Part shown: positions 54,319 to 63,639 of the stretch, in pieces
How positions within the stretch are numbered: position 1 is the first letter of the stretch
Layout of the letters: each line of letters opens with the position of its first letter
Origin: Microbacterium sp. RU33B
Lineage (GTDB): Bacteria > Actinomycetota > Actinomycetes > Actinomycetales > Microbacteriaceae
NCBI RefSeq assembly: GCF_900155915.1
Contig: NZ_FTPO01000003.1
Location: 310,001-374,000 of the forward strand
Direction: 5' to 3'
DNA length: 64,000 nucleotides
Translations under genes and position numbers: made by a program
The notes under the pieces: generated by a model
What the model was told of the DNA's origin: nothing
The model's database searches: none
What the model saw: only the letters and a program-made list of their open reading frames with translations

Positions 54319-55656
54319 GTGGATGCCGGAGACCTCATCGAACTCGACGTGACCGACGTCGCGCACGGCGGCGTGTTCGTCGGCCGGCACGAGGGGCGCG
54401 TCGTGTTCGTTCCCGATGCGATCCCGGGCGAGCGGGTGCGCGTGCGCCTCACCGACGTCGGCAAGGCGTCGTTCTGGCGCGGTGACACCCTGCAGGTGCT
54501 CGATGCGTCGCCGCACCGCCAGGCGCACGTGTGGCGCCAGGCGGACATCGACGTCGCGCCCGAGGATCGACCGGGCGGCGCCGACTTCGGACACATCGAC
54601 CTCGCGCACCAGCGCGAGCTGAAGCAGCGCGTGCTCGCCGACGCGCTCGAGCGCATCGGCGGTTTCGACGATCCGTCCGTCGTCGTGGCCTCCGCTGCCG
54701 CACCCGACGATCAGGAGCCCGAGTCGGCGGACGGCACCGGGTGGCGGACGCGCGTGAGTCTCCACGTCGACGCGGACGGACGCATCGGGCCCTTCGCCGC
54801 CCGCAGCCACCGCGTCATCCCCGTCGACGACCTGCCCCTCGCCACCGCGGGGGTCGAGGGCGCGGCCCTCCGGCTCGCGCTCGCGCAGGCCGGCCGCGTC
54901 GATCTCGTGCAGCCGGCCGACGGCCGCGTGCGCGTCCTCCCGCGGCCGGAGGAGCGACGCGAGCCGCGGAAGAGGGGACGGCGCCGCCCGCCGGCACCCG
55001 CCCCGGCGAAGAACGACCCGACGCGCGAGGTCGTCGTCGAGCGGGTCGGGGGGCGCGAGTTCCGCGTGGACGCCGGCGGCTTCTGGCAAGTGCACCGTCT
55101 TGCGGCGCACACGCTGACCCGGACGGTCGACACGGCCCTGCGTCGCCTGGGTGACCAGGGTGCCGCCATCGACCCCGACGGGTGGCACCTCGACCTGTAC
55201 GGCGGCGTCGGTCTGTTCGCCGCGACCCTGGGCGACCTCGGAGGGCCGTCGACCCGGATCACGAGCGTCGAATCCGACCCGCGCGCCACCGAGCACGCCG
55301 GAGAGAACCTGGCGGAGTGGATCGGCGCGCGGGCCGAGACCGATCGCGTCGACCGATTCGTGGCCAGGCTCGGCGCGGAGTCGTCGACAGCGGAGCGCGA
55401 TCGGCTGGCTCGCGGCGTCGTGCTGCTCGACCCGCCCCGCTCGGGTGCCGGACGCCAGGTCGTCGAGGGCATCGCCGAGCTCGCCCCGGCCACCGTCGTC
55501 TACGTCGCCTGCGATCCGGTCGCGCTGGCCCGCGACCTCGCCGTGTTCCGCGGGGTCGGGTACGACACGACGGCGATCAATGCGGTGGACATCTTCCCGA
55601 ATTCGCATCACGTCGAAGCCGTGGCGACGCTGACCCGCCGGAGAGCACCGCGCTAG
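54319..55656 (+). CDS. TrmA/RumA-type RNA (uracil-5-)methyltransferase with TRAM domain
   Basis: About 445 residues. An N-terminal TRAM domain ('GDLIELDVTDVAHGGVFVGR') binds RNA, a basic Pro-rich linker lies near residues 215-235, and a class I SAM fold follows: 'WHLDLYGGVGLFAATLGDL' (SAM), 'VVLLDPPRSGAGR' and the catalytic Cys in 'VYVACDPVALARD'. It likely makes m5U in tRNA or rRNA; the target is not determined. The TrmA/RlmD [4Fe-4S] cysteines are not seen. GTG 54319 gives the expected TRAM start; AAGAGT lies 6 nt upstream. Divergent from maf with a 50-bp gap. Confidence 0.87.
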   Translation: MDAGDLIELDVTDVAHGGVFVGRHEGRVVFVPDAIPGERVRVRLTDVGKASFWRGDTLQVLDASPHRQAHVWRQADIDVAPEDRPGGADFGHIDLAHQRELKQRVLADALERIGGFDDPSVVVASAAAPDDQEPESADGTGWRTRVSLHVDADGRIGPFAARSHRVIPVDDLPLATAGVEGAALRLALAQAGRVDLVQPADGRVRVLPRPEERREPRKRGRRRPPAPAPAKNDPTREVVVERVGGREFRVDAGGFWQVHRLAAHTLTRTVDTALRRLGDQGAAIDPDGWHLDLYGGVGLFAATLGDLGGPSTRITSVESDPRATEHAGENLAEWIGARAETDRVDRFVARLGAESSTAERDRLARGVVLLDPPRSGAGRQVVEGIAELAPATVVYVACDPVALARDLAVFRGVGYDTTAINAVDIFPNSHHVEAVATLTRRRAPR

Positions 55657-55666
55657 CCTGAGGAAC

Positions 55667-56335
55667 ATGACGCGCATCACCCTCATCGACGATCACGAGT
55701 CCGTGCGGCTCGGGCTCGAAGCGGCGTGCGCGCGCGCCGAGGCCAAGGAGGTCGTGTTCTCGGGCAGCACCGTGACGTCGTACCTCGATTGGCGCATCTT
55801 CAGCAAGGCTGCGCCGGCCGATGTGGTCGTGCTGGATCTGACGCTCGGCGACGGCACCACCGTCACCGAGAACGTCAGCGCCCTCGTCGCCGACGGGTCG
55901 AGCGTGATCATCCACTCCGTCGCCGACCGCCCCGCCGCCGTGCGCGAAGCGCTCGCCGCCGGCGCCGCCGGGGTCGTCAGCAAGTCGTCCCGCATCGACG
56001 ACGTCATGGCCGCGATCGGCACGGTCGCCCGGGGCGAGCCTCTCAACAACGTGGAGTGGGCCAGCGCTGTGGAGAGCGATCGCGCGTTCGCCGATGCGCA
56101 GCTCTCGGCGCGCGAGCGCGACGTCCTGCGGCTGTACGCGGCCGGTCTGCCGCTCAAAGTGGTCGCCGACCGGCTCGGCGTGGCGTACTCCACCGCGAAG
56201 GAGAACATCACGCGCGTCCGGGTGAAGTACGTGGAGGTGGGGCGCCCCGCCCCCACGAAGGTCGATCTCCTCCGGCGCGCGATGGAGGACGGCATCCTCT
56301 CGCAGCCGGCCCCGGATCAGCGGGAGGAGAACTGA
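55667..56335 (+). CDS. NarL/LuxR-type response regulator
   Basis: A 222-residue regulator. The receiver domain has the acidic pair Asp8-Asp9 and the phospho-acceptor Asp57 ('ADVVVLDLTLGDG'), and the switch Lys follows ('GVVSKSSRI'). The LuxR HTH is at about residues 142-200 ('LSARERDVLRLYAAGLPLKV', then 'VAYSTAKENITRVRVKY'). TAGCCT (55654-55659) is 7 nt before the ATG and overlaps the end of the methyltransferase gene. It is followed within 5 bp by the kinase, so it forms a two-component operon. Confidence 0.92.
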   Translation: MTRITLIDDHESVRLGLEAACARAEAKEVVFSGSTVTSYLDWRIFSKAAPADVVVLDLTLGDGTTVTENVSALVADGSSVIIHSVADRPAAVREALAAGAAGVVSKSSRIDDVMAAIGTVARGEPLNNVEWASAVESDRAFADAQLSARERDVLRLYAAGLPLKVVADRLGVAYSTAKENITRVRVKYVEVGRPAPTKVDLLRRAMEDGILSQPAPDQREEN

Positions 56336-56340
56336 GCACG

Positions 56341-57594
56341 GTGACGGAGGCCCGGCAGAGCATCCTCGACGAAGCGTGGGGTCTGATTCCCCAGACGCAC
56401 GAGACGACCGCGGGCACGGGCTCGTTCACGCGGACCCGCGTCGAGCGGATCATCGCGATCGCGATCGGATTCGGGTCCCTCGCGCTCGGCCTTCAGGCCT
56501 TCCTGAGCGCACTCGGCTCGACGGACGAGAATCCCGGCTGGCACCTCCCGCTGCTCATCGCGATCTTCGGATCTCTGACCCTCATGATCGTCGCGTGCCT
56601 CGTCGGCCGCGGCGCGAAGATCGCCGCGGGCCTGTTCGCGATGGTCTACCTGGCCTGCCTCGCGCTCTGGCCCATCGCCACGGCGGGTGCCACGCCGTCG
56701 CCCACGCACGCGCCGTGGATCTGGTTCCTCGTCAACATCGCGACCCTCGCGACGGTGCTCGCGTTCCCTCTGCCGCTGCAGATCTTCTGGACCGTGCTCA
56801 TCCCGGTCGTCTACGGCGTCGTCCGGCTCTCCATGGGCGGCTTCGGCCCGGAGGACCTGTGGATCGCGGTGGCGCTGGACGTGTCGTTCGCGCTCATCCT
56901 CGGCGGTGTGCTCCTCAGTCTCGGCTGGGTCTTCCGCTCGGTCGCGAACAACGTCGACATCACCCGGGCGTACGCCGTGGAGTCGTATGCCGCGGCTGCG
57001 TCGGCGGATGCCGCGGAGAAGGAGCGCGTCGCCGTCGCCGCCCTGATGCACGACAGCGTCCTCGCCGCACTCATCGCGGCCGAGCGCGCCGACTCCCCGC
57101 GCCAGCGCACGCTCGCGATCGCGATGGCGAGAGAGGCGCTCACCCGTCTGGCCAACACCGAGCAGGACTCCGGCGAGGGCACCGACGAACCCACCGATGC
57201 CAGCGCCATCGCGGACGCGATCGAACGCGCGGCGGGCGACCTCGGCTTCTCGATCGTCGCGGAGCGCACGATCGAACCCTGCCCCGCCGCGATCCCCGGC
57301 CGCGTGGCCCGGGCGCTCGTCCTCGCCGCCACGCAGGCGATCGCGAACGCGATCGAGCATGCGGAGGCGAGCGGCCTCACCGTGTCGATCCGCGGCGTGG
57401 CCAATCCCGTGGGGGTGCGCATCGACGTGCGCGACACGGGTGGAGGATTCGCGGTCGACGAGGTCGCGGATGACCGCCTCGGCATCCGAGGGTCGATCAT
57501 CGCGCGCGTCGCGGCCGTCGGAGGCACCTCCCGCATCGATTCGGGCCGCGTCGGCACGACGGTGCGCCTGGAGTGGCGGGAGGGCGAGTCATGA
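56341..57594 (+). CDS. Membrane sensor histidine kinase, partner of the upstream regulator
   Basis: About 417 residues. Five to six membrane helices (about residues 35-205) are followed by a short helical dimerisation region with 'VAALMHDSVLAALIAAERA' (candidate phospho-His about residue 237) and a compact HATPase_c domain: 'ALVLAATQAIANAIEHAEAS' (N box) and 'IDVRDTGGGFAVDEV' (G1 box). The architecture fits the NarX/DesK-like class that pairs with LuxR regulators. The signal is probably sensed in the membrane and is unknown. GTG 56341 has GGAGGAGA about 10 nt upstream; the frame is open further upstream inside the regulator gene. It overlaps the next gene by ATGA. Confidence 0.9.
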   Translation: MTEARQSILDEAWGLIPQTHETTAGTGSFTRTRVERIIAIAIGFGSLALGLQAFLSALGSTDENPGWHLPLLIAIFGSLTLMIVACLVGRGAKIAAGLFAMVYLACLALWPIATAGATPSPTHAPWIWFLVNIATLATVLAFPLPLQIFWTVLIPVVYGVVRLSMGGFGPEDLWIAVALDVSFALILGGVLLSLGWVFRSVANNVDITRAYAVESYAAAASADAAEKERVAVAALMHDSVLAALIAAERADSPRQRTLAIAMAREALTRLANTEQDSGEGTDEPTDASAIADAIERAAGDLGFSIVAERTIEPCPAAIPGRVARALVLAATQAIANAIEHAEASGLTVSIRGVANPVGVRIDVRDTGGGFAVDEVADDRLGIRGSIIARVAAVGGTSRIDSGRVGTTVRLEWREGES

Positions 57595-58655
57595 TCAGCG
57601 TCCGCACCATCCTCGTCGGCCTCGGCTTCGCGTTCACCGGCTACCTCGCCGCCCGCGGTCTGTGGTGGACCGGACCGACCCCGGTCGAGCAGCCTTTCGT
57701 GATCCTCGCGGCTCTCGGCCTCTACCTCGCCACGACCTGGCTCTGCCTGTTCTGGGAGCTGCGCCCCGCCCGCGCGGGGGAAGCGGCGACCACCGCGACC
57801 GACGCGATCACCGTGCCCCGGCACAGCCCCGCCATGCCCATCTGGGCAGCCCTCCTCGCCCTCGCCTGCGCGATCATCGTCCCGAGCGCCATCTCCATCG
57901 CCGTCGGCCCTGATGCGCGCAGCGCCCTGTACGCCACGTGGTATCTCGGCGGCATCGGCGCTCTCATGACGATCGTCATGGTTCGCCGTCGCCCGTGGAT
58001 CGCGTGGATCGGCATGGCCGCGCTCGCCGCCGCCTCGATGTTCTGGCTCGGGCCGCTCCCGGCCCTCGGTCTGGGCCTCGTCGGCTCGTTCGTGTGGGTC
58101 GGCGTCGCACAGCTGCTGCAGTGGTCGATGGATCGCGCCGCGCGCGATACGAGCAAGCTCGCGCAGCTGCAGCGCGCGGCATCCGCCTGGCAGGCCTCGC
58201 AGAGCGGTCGCCAGCGCGAGCGCCGCGTGCAGGTGCAGCGTGCGCTCGCCGTCGCCGGCCCCGTGCTGGCCCGCGTGATCGCCACGGGCGGCCGCCTCGA
58301 CGACGAGGAGAAGATGCAGGCGCTGATCGCCGAGGGGACCCTCCGCGACGAGCTGCGCGGACCCCGTCTGCTCGATGACGCCGTGCGCGCCGAACTCACC
58401 ACGGCGCGCCGCCGTGGTGCGACCGTCACGGTGCTCGACGAAGGCGGACTCGACGGACTGGACGACGCGGCGCTCGCCAAGATCCGCGCTCAGCTCGCCG
58501 AGACCCTGCGCACCGCGGTGTCGGACCGCATCTTCATCCGCACGTCCGCGCACGACGCGGTGGCCGTCACCGTGGTGGGTCGCTCGGGCGAGCACGCCGG
58601 GCTGTCGGACGAGGATGCCGTCGACCTGTGGCGCGAGATCGCACGCCGAACGTGA
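57591..58655 (+). CDS. Uncharacterised membrane protein of the two-component operon
   Basis: About 354 residues. Roughly five to six membrane helices (residues 1-185) precede a cytoplasmic part with a coiled-coil-like helix ('QLQRAASAWQASQSGRQRER', about 195-215) and a mixed alpha/beta tail. The layout, and the order helix bundle-helix-small domain, recalls a histidine kinase that has lost its phospho-His and ATP-binding motifs; no N or G box is visible. It overlaps the kinase by 4 bp and probably modulates it or senses the same signal (inference). No named family recognised. Confidence 0.75.
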   Translation: MISVRTILVGLGFAFTGYLAARGLWWTGPTPVEQPFVILAALGLYLATTWLCLFWELRPARAGEAATTATDAITVPRHSPAMPIWAALLALACAIIVPSAISIAVGPDARSALYATWYLGGIGALMTIVMVRRRPWIAWIGMAALAAASMFWLGPLPALGLGLVGSFVWVGVAQLLQWSMDRAARDTSKLAQLQRAASAWQASQSGRQRERRVQVQRALAVAGPVLARVIATGGRLDDEEKMQALIAEGTLRDELRGPRLLDDAVRAELTTARRRGATVTVLDEGGLDGLDDAALAKIRAQLAETLRTAVSDRIFIRTSAHDAVAVTVVGRSGEHAGLSDEDAVDLWREIARRT

Positions 58656-58657
58656 AG

Positions 58658-58701
58658 CGCTCCCCGCCCAGGCGGGGGAGGGATGCCTGGTGCGGGGAGC
58701 G
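58658..58701. terminator. Hairpin 1 of the 58.7-kb cluster, terminator-like
   Basis: CGCTCCCCGC (58658-58667) pairs with GCGGGGAGCG (58692-58701), and the stem continues inward as CCAGGC/GCCTGG (58668-58673 with 58685-58690), broken by a one-base bulge. It starts 3 nt after the stop of the operon above. Confidence 0.7.
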
Positions 58702-58712
58702 TAGATCGGAGA

Positions 58713-58747
58713 AGGTGAGGGGCGGCGAAGCCGCCCGCCCCTCACCT
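58713..58747. terminator. Hairpin 2 of the 58.7-kb cluster
   Basis: AGGTGAGGGGCG (58713-58724) is complementary to CGCCCCTCACCT (58736-58747); the loop holds a further GGC-GAA-GCC mini-stem. Confidence 0.6.
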
Positions 58748-58748
58748 G

Positions 58749-58775
58749 ACGGACGGTTACCCGAAAACCGTCCGT
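58749..58775. terminator. Hairpin 3 of the 58.7-kb cluster
   Basis: ACGGACGGTT (58749-58758) pairs perfectly with AACCGTCCGT (58766-58775) over a 7-nt loop ACCCGAA. Hairpins 1-3 follow one another with gaps of 11 and 1 nt. Confidence 0.6.
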
Positions 58776-58951
58776 ATGGCCGAACCCAGGACCGACACAG
58801 TGCGGCGGGCCAGGACAGCCGAACGCGAGAGCGTTCCAGCACGTTAAGTATCCGAGCCGGGCGGGCATCCCGTCTGTAGGTATTTCGGGGGACAGTTTCT
58901 CCCGAGTCTGTCAAGACCTCTCCTGCGGGCGCTGTCGAGGCCCTGAAGAGG
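58776..58951. other. Non-coding stretch without a recognised gene
   Basis: 176 bp between the hairpin cluster and the accE stop. No credible coding frame, tRNA or known RNA motif was recognised. On the minus strand a TTGACA (complement of 58909-58914) is present, with no good -10 at the usual distance. A short inverted repeat GACAG...CTGTC lies around 58894-58913. Confidence 0.5.
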
Positions 58952-59188
58952 TCAGCCGGCGAAGCGTCCCCAGGGCACATCTCGACGCAGCGGGGGACGC
59001 AGCGAGCGGGCCGAAACCGCCCACGCGGAGCGCGCCGGAGTGTCGTCGGCGATCTCCGCGGCGGCTTCGCGCTCGTAGGACTCGGTGACGACGGCGACGA
59101 GCGCGGCGAGCTCTTCCTCGCTGGCGCTTCCGCGCAGCACGTCGACCGTCACGCCGGTGTCGTCCACCGGATCCCCCTGACCCGTCAT
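58952..59188 (-). CDS. Acyl-CoA carboxylase epsilon subunit
   Basis: A 78-residue protein. '[20 protein letters not shown]' is the conserved first half of the actinobacterial AccE/PccE family, and a Ser/Arg-Trp-rich tail ('[14 protein letters not shown]') follows, ending 'WGRFAG'. It binds the AccA-AccD complex and raises its activity. It overlaps accD by ATGA, the typical arrangement. Too short for confident motif work, but position and sequence agree. Confidence 0.9.
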   Translation of the reverse strand: MTGQGDPVDDTGVTVDVLRGSASEEELAALVAVVTESYEREAAAEIADDTPARSAWAVSARSLRPPLRRDVPWGRFAG

Positions 59189-60774
59189 AGCGGGATGTTA
59201 CCGTGCTTCTTCGGCGGCAGACTGGCCCGCTTGCCGCGCAGCGCGCGCAGCGCCTTCGCGATCGCGACACGGGTCTGGGCCGGTTCGATGATGCCGTCGA
59301 GCTCCCCGCGCTCGGCGGCCAGGAACGGCGACGCCACGTTGTAGGTGTACTCGTTCGCGAGGCGCGTGCGCACGGCGGCGACATCCTCGCCGGCCTCTTC
59401 CGCCTTCTTGATCTCCCCGCGGTACAGGATGTTCACCGCACCCTGGCCGCCCATGACGGCGATCTCCGCGGTCGGCCACGCGAGGTTGATGTCGGCGCCG
59501 AGCTGCTTGGACCCCATGACGATGTACGCGCCGCCGTAGGCCTTGCGCAGGATCACGGTCACGAGCGGAACGGTGGCCTCCGCGTACGCATAGAGGAGCT
59601 TCGCTCCGCGGCGGATGACACCCGTCCATTCCTGGTCGGTGCCGGGGAGATAGCCGGGCACGTCGACGAGCGTCACGATCGGCACCGAGAACGCGTCGCA
59701 GAATCGGACGAATCGGCTGGCCTTCTCGCCCGCCTCGATGTTCAGGGTGCCGGCCATCTGCGACGGCTGGTTGGCGATGATGCCGATGCTGCGTCCCTCG
59801 ACCCGACCGAAGCCGATGACGATGTTCGGAGCGAACAGCGGCTGCACCTCGAGGAACTCGCCGCCGTCGACGATCGTGCGGATGACGCCGTGGATGTCGT
59901 AGGGCTGGTTCGCGGAATCCGGGATCACCGAGTTGAGGGTGCGATCGGCATCCGTCGTCTCCCACTCGAACCCGGTCTCGTACACGGGGAGCTCGGCCAT
60001 GTTGTTGTCGGGCAGGAAGCCGAGGAGCGTGCGCACGTAGTCGATCGCGTCGTCCTCGTCCTCGGCGAGGTAGTGCGCGACGCCGGAGCGGGTGTTGTGT
60101 GTATAGGCGCCGCCGAGCTCCTCCATGCCGACGTCTTCGCCGGTGACGGTCTTGATGACGTCGGGGCCCGTGACGAACATCTGGCTGGTCTTGTCGACCA
60201 TGATCACGAAGTCGGTGAGGGCGGGGGAGTAGACCGCACCGCCCGCCGCCGGACCCATGATGATCGAGACCTGCGGGATGACGCCGGACGCGCGCGTGTT
60301 CAGGCGGAAGATCTCGCCGTACTTGCCGAGGGCGACCACGCCCTCCTGGATGCGGGCTCCGCCGGAGTCCAGGATGCCGATGCACGGGATGCCGCTGCGC
60401 ATCGCGAGCTCCATCACCTTGATGATCTTCTCGCCCGCGACCTCGCCGAGCGATCCGCCGAAGGTCGTGAAGTCCTGCGCGTACACCGCGACGGTGCGAC
60501 CGTGGATCGTGCCGACACCCGACACGACCGAGTCGCCGTACGGACGCGTGCGGTCCATGCCGAACGCGGTCGTGCGATGGCGCACGTACTCGTCGAGCTC
60601 GACGAAGCTGCCGGGGTCGACGAGCAGGTCGATGCGCTCGCGCGCCGTCAGCTTGCCCTTCGCATGCTGCTTGTCCTGCGCGATCTTCTCGGGTGCCACA
60701 ACGGCTTCGTTGTAGCGATTGCGAAGATCCGCGATCTTGCCGGCGGTCGTCGAGAGGTCGGGCTCATCCGTCAC
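59185..60774 (-). CDS. accD: Acyl-CoA carboxylase beta (carboxyltransferase) subunit
   Basis: It transfers the carboxyl group from carboxybiotin to acetyl- or propionyl-CoA. About 529 residues of the PccB/AccD5 type, with two crotonase-like halves: '[20 protein letters not shown]', '[20 protein letters not shown]', and in the second half '[20 protein letters not shown]' and '[20 protein letters not shown]'. No zinc finger, as expected for this class. GTG 60774 is the start, with TAGGGT (60782-60787) 7 nt upstream; the frame stays open another 920 codons upstream, antisense to purK, and that part is not coding. Divergent from birA. Confidence 0.95.
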   Translation of the reverse strand: MTDEPDLSTTAGKIADLRNRYNEAVVAPEKIAQDKQHAKGKLTARERIDLLVDPGSFVELDEYVRHRTTAFGMDRTRPYGDSVVSGVGTIHGRTVAVYAQDFTTFGGSLGEVAGEKIIKVMELAMRSGIPCIGILDSGGARIQEGVVALGKYGEIFRLNTRASGVIPQVSIIMGPAAGGAVYSPALTDFVIMVDKTSQMFVTGPDVIKTVTGEDVGMEELGGAYTHNTRSGVAHYLAEDEDDAIDYVRTLLGFLPDNNMAELPVYETGFEWETTDADRTLNSVIPDSANQPYDIHGVIRTIVDGGEFLEVQPLFAPNIVIGFGRVEGRSIGIIANQPSQMAGTLNIEAGEKASRFVRFCDAFSVPIVTLVDVPGYLPGTDQEWTGVIRRGAKLLYAYAEATVPLVTVILRKAYGGAYIVMGSKQLGADINLAWPTAEIAVMGGQGAVNILYRGEIKKAEEAGEDVAAVRTRLANEYTYNVASPFLAAERGELDGIIEPAQTRVAIAKALRALRGKRASLPPKKHGNIPL

Positions 60775-60909
60775 GGATTCCACCCTAGCGCCGGGGTTTT
60801 CTCCCCGGTGGGAGGTGATCGACAACGGCCGGGCGGATCTGCTGTGCGAGTCCGCGGGTCCCGCGTCAACCCCTCGTCGTCGCCCGGGGGCCGCAGGTAC
60901 CGTGGCGTC

Positions 60910-61704
60910 ATGCCCATTCCCGAAGCCGGATACCCGCTCGCCGCCGCCGTGAGCCCCCGTGTGCAGGTGACCGAGCACACCGGTTCCACCAACGCCGATC
61001 TCGTGGCCGCCGCCTCCTCCGCCCCGGCGGAGTGGCCGCACCTGTCGCTCCTGCTGACCACCGACCAGCGCGCCGGGCGCGGACGCCTCCACCGTTCGTG
61101 GACGGCTCCTCCGGGCACTGCGCTCGCCGTGTCCGTGCTCGTGCGCGTGGAGCGTCTGCCGGACTTCGCTCGGGGCTGGATCCCGCTCATCGCGGGCGCG
61201 GCCATGACCCGCGCCGTCGCGGCGCAGGTGCGCGGAACCGGTCACACGGCCGCCCTGAAGTGGCCGAACGACGTGCTGCTGGACGGCCTCAAGGTGTGCG
61301 GCATCCTCGCGGAGGTCGTGCCGGGGCATCCGGATGCCGTGGTGGTGGGCGCGGGCGTCAACACCCGCATGCCGCGCCCGGACCTCCCTGTCGAGACGGC
61401 CACCTCGTTCCATGCGCTGGGCCTGGAAGCCGACGAGGATCGGCTGCTCGCGGACTACCTCACGGCCCTCGACGAGCAGCTCGTCGCGCTCGCCGAGACC
61501 CACGGCGATGCCGCCGCCGCGGGTGTGCGCGGCGAGATCGAGTCGCTGTGCGCGACGGTCGGAAGCGACGTCGTGGTCTCGCTGCCCGACGGTGCCGCGC
61601 TCGAGGGGCGCGCGCTGCGCATCGACCCCGACGGCCGCCTGGTCGTGCAGGCCGGGCCCGCCGAGACGGCCGTGTCGGCGGGCGATGTCGTCCACGTGCG
61701 CTGA
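60910..61704 (+). CDS. birA: Biotin-[acetyl-CoA-carboxylase] ligase
   Basis: It attaches biotin to the Lys of AccC. About 264 residues, without an N-terminal repressor HTH, so it is a monofunctional ligase. '[16 protein letters not shown]' , '[20 protein letters not shown]' (biotinyl-AMP loop) and '[20 protein letters not shown]' are diagnostic; a small C-terminal SH3-like domain ends the protein. TACCGT (60898-60903) lies 6 nt before the ATG. Divergent from accD, in keeping with its substrate. Confidence 0.95.
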   Translation: MPIPEAGYPLAAAVSPRVQVTEHTGSTNADLVAAASSAPAEWPHLSLLLTTDQRAGRGRLHRSWTAPPGTALAVSVLVRVERLPDFARGWIPLIAGAAMTRAVAAQVRGTGHTAALKWPNDVLLDGLKVCGILAEVVPGHPDAVVVGAGVNTRMPRPDLPVETATSFHALGLEADEDRLLADYLTALDEQLVALAETHGDAAAAGVRGEIESLCATVGSDVVVSLPDGAALEGRALRIDPDGRLVVQAGPAETAVSAGDVVHVR

Positions 61705-61767
61705 CGCGTCGGAGGACACCCCGGGGCAATGGCGCGCCGTGTCGACGGCGCCCCGCACAATGGGAGC

Positions 61768-62340
61768 ATGAGCCAGCCGCCGACCGTGGGAGGGCGTCCC
61801 CTCACCCCGGCACCCGGCGCGCCGACGCCGGAGTTGCGCGTCGCGAAGTTCCGCGGTCACGCGCGTCGCCTCGTGTGGCCCGCGCTCATCCTGGTCGCCT
61901 CGGCGGGGGCGGTGGGCTACTTCTACGGAAACCTTCCCGCTCCGTTCGAGAATTGGATGCTCGTCGCCGCGGCCGCCGTGGCCGTGTTCTTCCTCGCTCT
62001 CCTGCCGTTCCTGGCCTGGTGGTCGCGCACCTACACGATCACCACGCGACGCGTCATCGAGCGGTACGGGATGCTCTCCACCCACCGGCGCGAACTCACG
62101 CACGTCCGCGGCTACACGATCCAGGTGCGGCGCGGTCCTCTGCAGCGGATGTGGGGCGCCGGCACCCTCGTCCTGTCGAACGCCGTCGACGAGCCCCTCC
62201 GGCTGGTCAACATCCCCAGCGTCGGCCTCGTCCACGAGGCGCTCGTGGATCAGGTCGAGGTGAGCCAGATCCTCGCCCACCGCGACGCGCAGGCGCTCAC
62301 GCCGCCGCCGCTTCCCGATGGAGCCGCCTCGGCGCGCTGA
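61768..62340 (+). CDS. PH-domain (bPH2/YdbT-like) membrane protein
   Basis: About 190 residues. Two membrane helices (about residues 36-55 and 62-84) are followed by a bacterial PH domain of the DUF304 type: '[20 protein letters not shown]' and '[20 protein letters not shown]'. The product sits in the cytoplasmic membrane; its function is unknown. CACAAT (61756-61761) is 6 nt before the ATG. Lies between birA and purK on the same strand, an order often seen in Microbacteriaceae. Confidence 0.85.
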   Translation: MSQPPTVGGRPLTPAPGAPTPELRVAKFRGHARRLVWPALILVASAGAVGYFYGNLPAPFENWMLVAAAAVAVFFLALLPFLAWWSRTYTITTRRVIERYGMLSTHRRELTHVRGYTIQVRRGPLQRMWGAGTLVLSNAVDEPLRLVNIPSVGLVHEALVDQVEVSQILAHRDAQALTPPPLPDGAASAR

Positions 62341-62409
62341 CCGTGCCGCCTCGGACCGGCCGCGCGCACCGAGCCGACCTGGAATGATGGAGGCGACGAG
62401 AGGAACCTC

Positions 62410-63546
62410 ATGGCGCTGCGTGTCGGAGTTGTCGGCGGAGGGCAGCTGGCCCGCATGATGATCGCCCCGGCCGTCGAGCTCGGGATCGAGATCCGGGTGC
62501 TCGCCGAGGAGGCGGGAATGTCGGCATCCCTCGCCGCCACCGCGGAGGGCGACTACCGCGACGTCGACACCGTCCTCGCCTTCGCGCAGGACGTCGACGT
62601 CGTGACGTTCGATCACGAGCATGTGCCTCAGGACGTGCTCGCCGCCCTCGTCGGCGGCGGGGTGGCGGTCCATCCGGGGCCCGACGCGCTCCGTCACGCG
62701 CAGGACAAGATCGTGATGCGCACGAGACTCGCCGAGCTGGGGATGCCTCAGCCGGACTGGGCCGCCGTCTCGAACACCGATGAGCTGCAGGTCTTCCTCG
62801 ACGCGCACGGCGGACGAGCGGTCGTCAAGACTCCGCGCGGCGGATACGACGGCAAGGGCGTCCGCGTGATCGGCGCCGCCACGGAGGCGGACGACTGGTT
62901 CGCCGCGCTCGCCGAAGACACGCACGGCGGCCGGCTGCTCGTCGAGGAACTGGTCGATTTCTCCCGCGAACTCGCGCAGCAGGTCGCCCGTCGCCCCTCC
63001 GGCGACGTGCGCGCCTACCCCGTCGTCGAGACCGTGCAGCGCGGGGGAGTGTGCGCCGAGGTACTCGCCCCCGCCCCGCACGCCAGCATCCGCTGCAGTG
63101 ACGTGGCGGCGCAGATCGGGGTCGCCATCGCGGAAGGACTGGGTGTCACGGGGATGCTGGCAGTGGAGCTGTTCGAGACGACCGACGAGCGACTCCTCGT
63201 CAACGAGCTCGCCATGCGTCCGCACAACAGCGGTCACTGGACCCAGGACGGCGCCGTCACCTCGCAGTTCGAACAGCACCTGCGGGCCGTGCTCGACCTG
63301 CCGCTCGGCGACCCGTCGCCGCGCGCTCCCTGGTCGGTCATGGTGAACATCCTCGGCGGGCCCGAGAGCGACGCGCTCGATGACCGCTTCGCCGCGGCGA
63401 TGGAGGCCCATCCGGCCGCGAAGGTGCACACGTACGGCAAGGCACCGCGTCCCGGTCGCAAGGTCGGCCACGTCACGGTGTCGGGCGACGACCTCGACGA
63501 CGTCGCCTACGAGGCGCGCGCCGCCGCATCCCACTTCCTGGACTGA
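62410..63546 (+). CDS. purK: N5-carboxyaminoimidazole ribonucleotide synthase
   Basis: It carboxylates AIR with ATP and bicarbonate in purine synthesis; the PurE mutase that follows is not in the window. The product is 378 residues of the ATP-grasp superfamily. '[20 protein letters not shown]' opens it, '[17 protein letters not shown]' is the ATP loop, and '[20 protein letters not shown]' is the PurK signature with metal ligands. GAGAGGA lies 7-8 nt before the ATG, with a possible -10 GGAATGAT about 20 nt upstream. Its stop is followed directly by the REP-like copy B. Confidence 0.96.
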   Translation: MALRVGVVGGGQLARMMIAPAVELGIEIRVLAEEAGMSASLAATAEGDYRDVDTVLAFAQDVDVVTFDHEHVPQDVLAALVGGGVAVHPGPDALRHAQDKIVMRTRLAELGMPQPDWAAVSNTDELQVFLDAHGGRAVVKTPRGGYDGKGVRVIGAATEADDWFAALAEDTHGGRLLVEELVDFSRELAQQVARRPSGDVRAYPVVETVQRGGVCAEVLAPAPHASIRCSDVAAQIGVAIAEGLGVTGMLAVELFETTDERLLVNELAMRPHNSGHWTQDGAVTSQFEQHLRAVLDLPLGDPSPRAPWSVMVNILGGPESDALDDRFAAAMEAHPAAKVHTYGKAPRPGRKVGHVTVSGDDLDDVAYEARAAASHFLD

Positions 63547-63555
63547 CGTTCCGCG

Positions 63556-63623
63556 CTGGAGATCCGCTCTCGCGCGGACGGTCCACGTCGCGACTGTCCG
63601 ACGAAGCGTGGATCTCCGCAGAA
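63556..63623. repeat. REP-like palindromic element, copy B (family 2)
   Basis: GGAGATCC (63558-63565) pairs with GGATCTCC (63610-63617). CACGTCG (63584-63590), TCCGA (63597-63601) and GGATCTCCGnAGAAG recur in the same order in copy A at 51628-51710, with TCCGA and GGATCTCC at identical spacing. It fills the gap between convergent purK and the nitroreductase. Confidence 0.6.
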
Positions 63624-63639
63624 GTGAGGCGCGCAGGCG

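Noticed and set aside
58656..58951. tRNA, SRP RNA, RNase P RNA or tmRNA in the gene-free stretch
   Set aside because: No cloverleaf, CCA-type acceptor, GGAA SRP loop or conserved RNase P core words were found on either strand.
59185..63534. A 1449-codon open frame on the minus strand spanning accD, birA, the PH-domain gene and purK
   Set aside because: Only the part after GTG 60774 is accD. The rest is antisense to purK and other well-supported genes and has the low-complexity composition typical of non-coding frames in GC-rich DNA.
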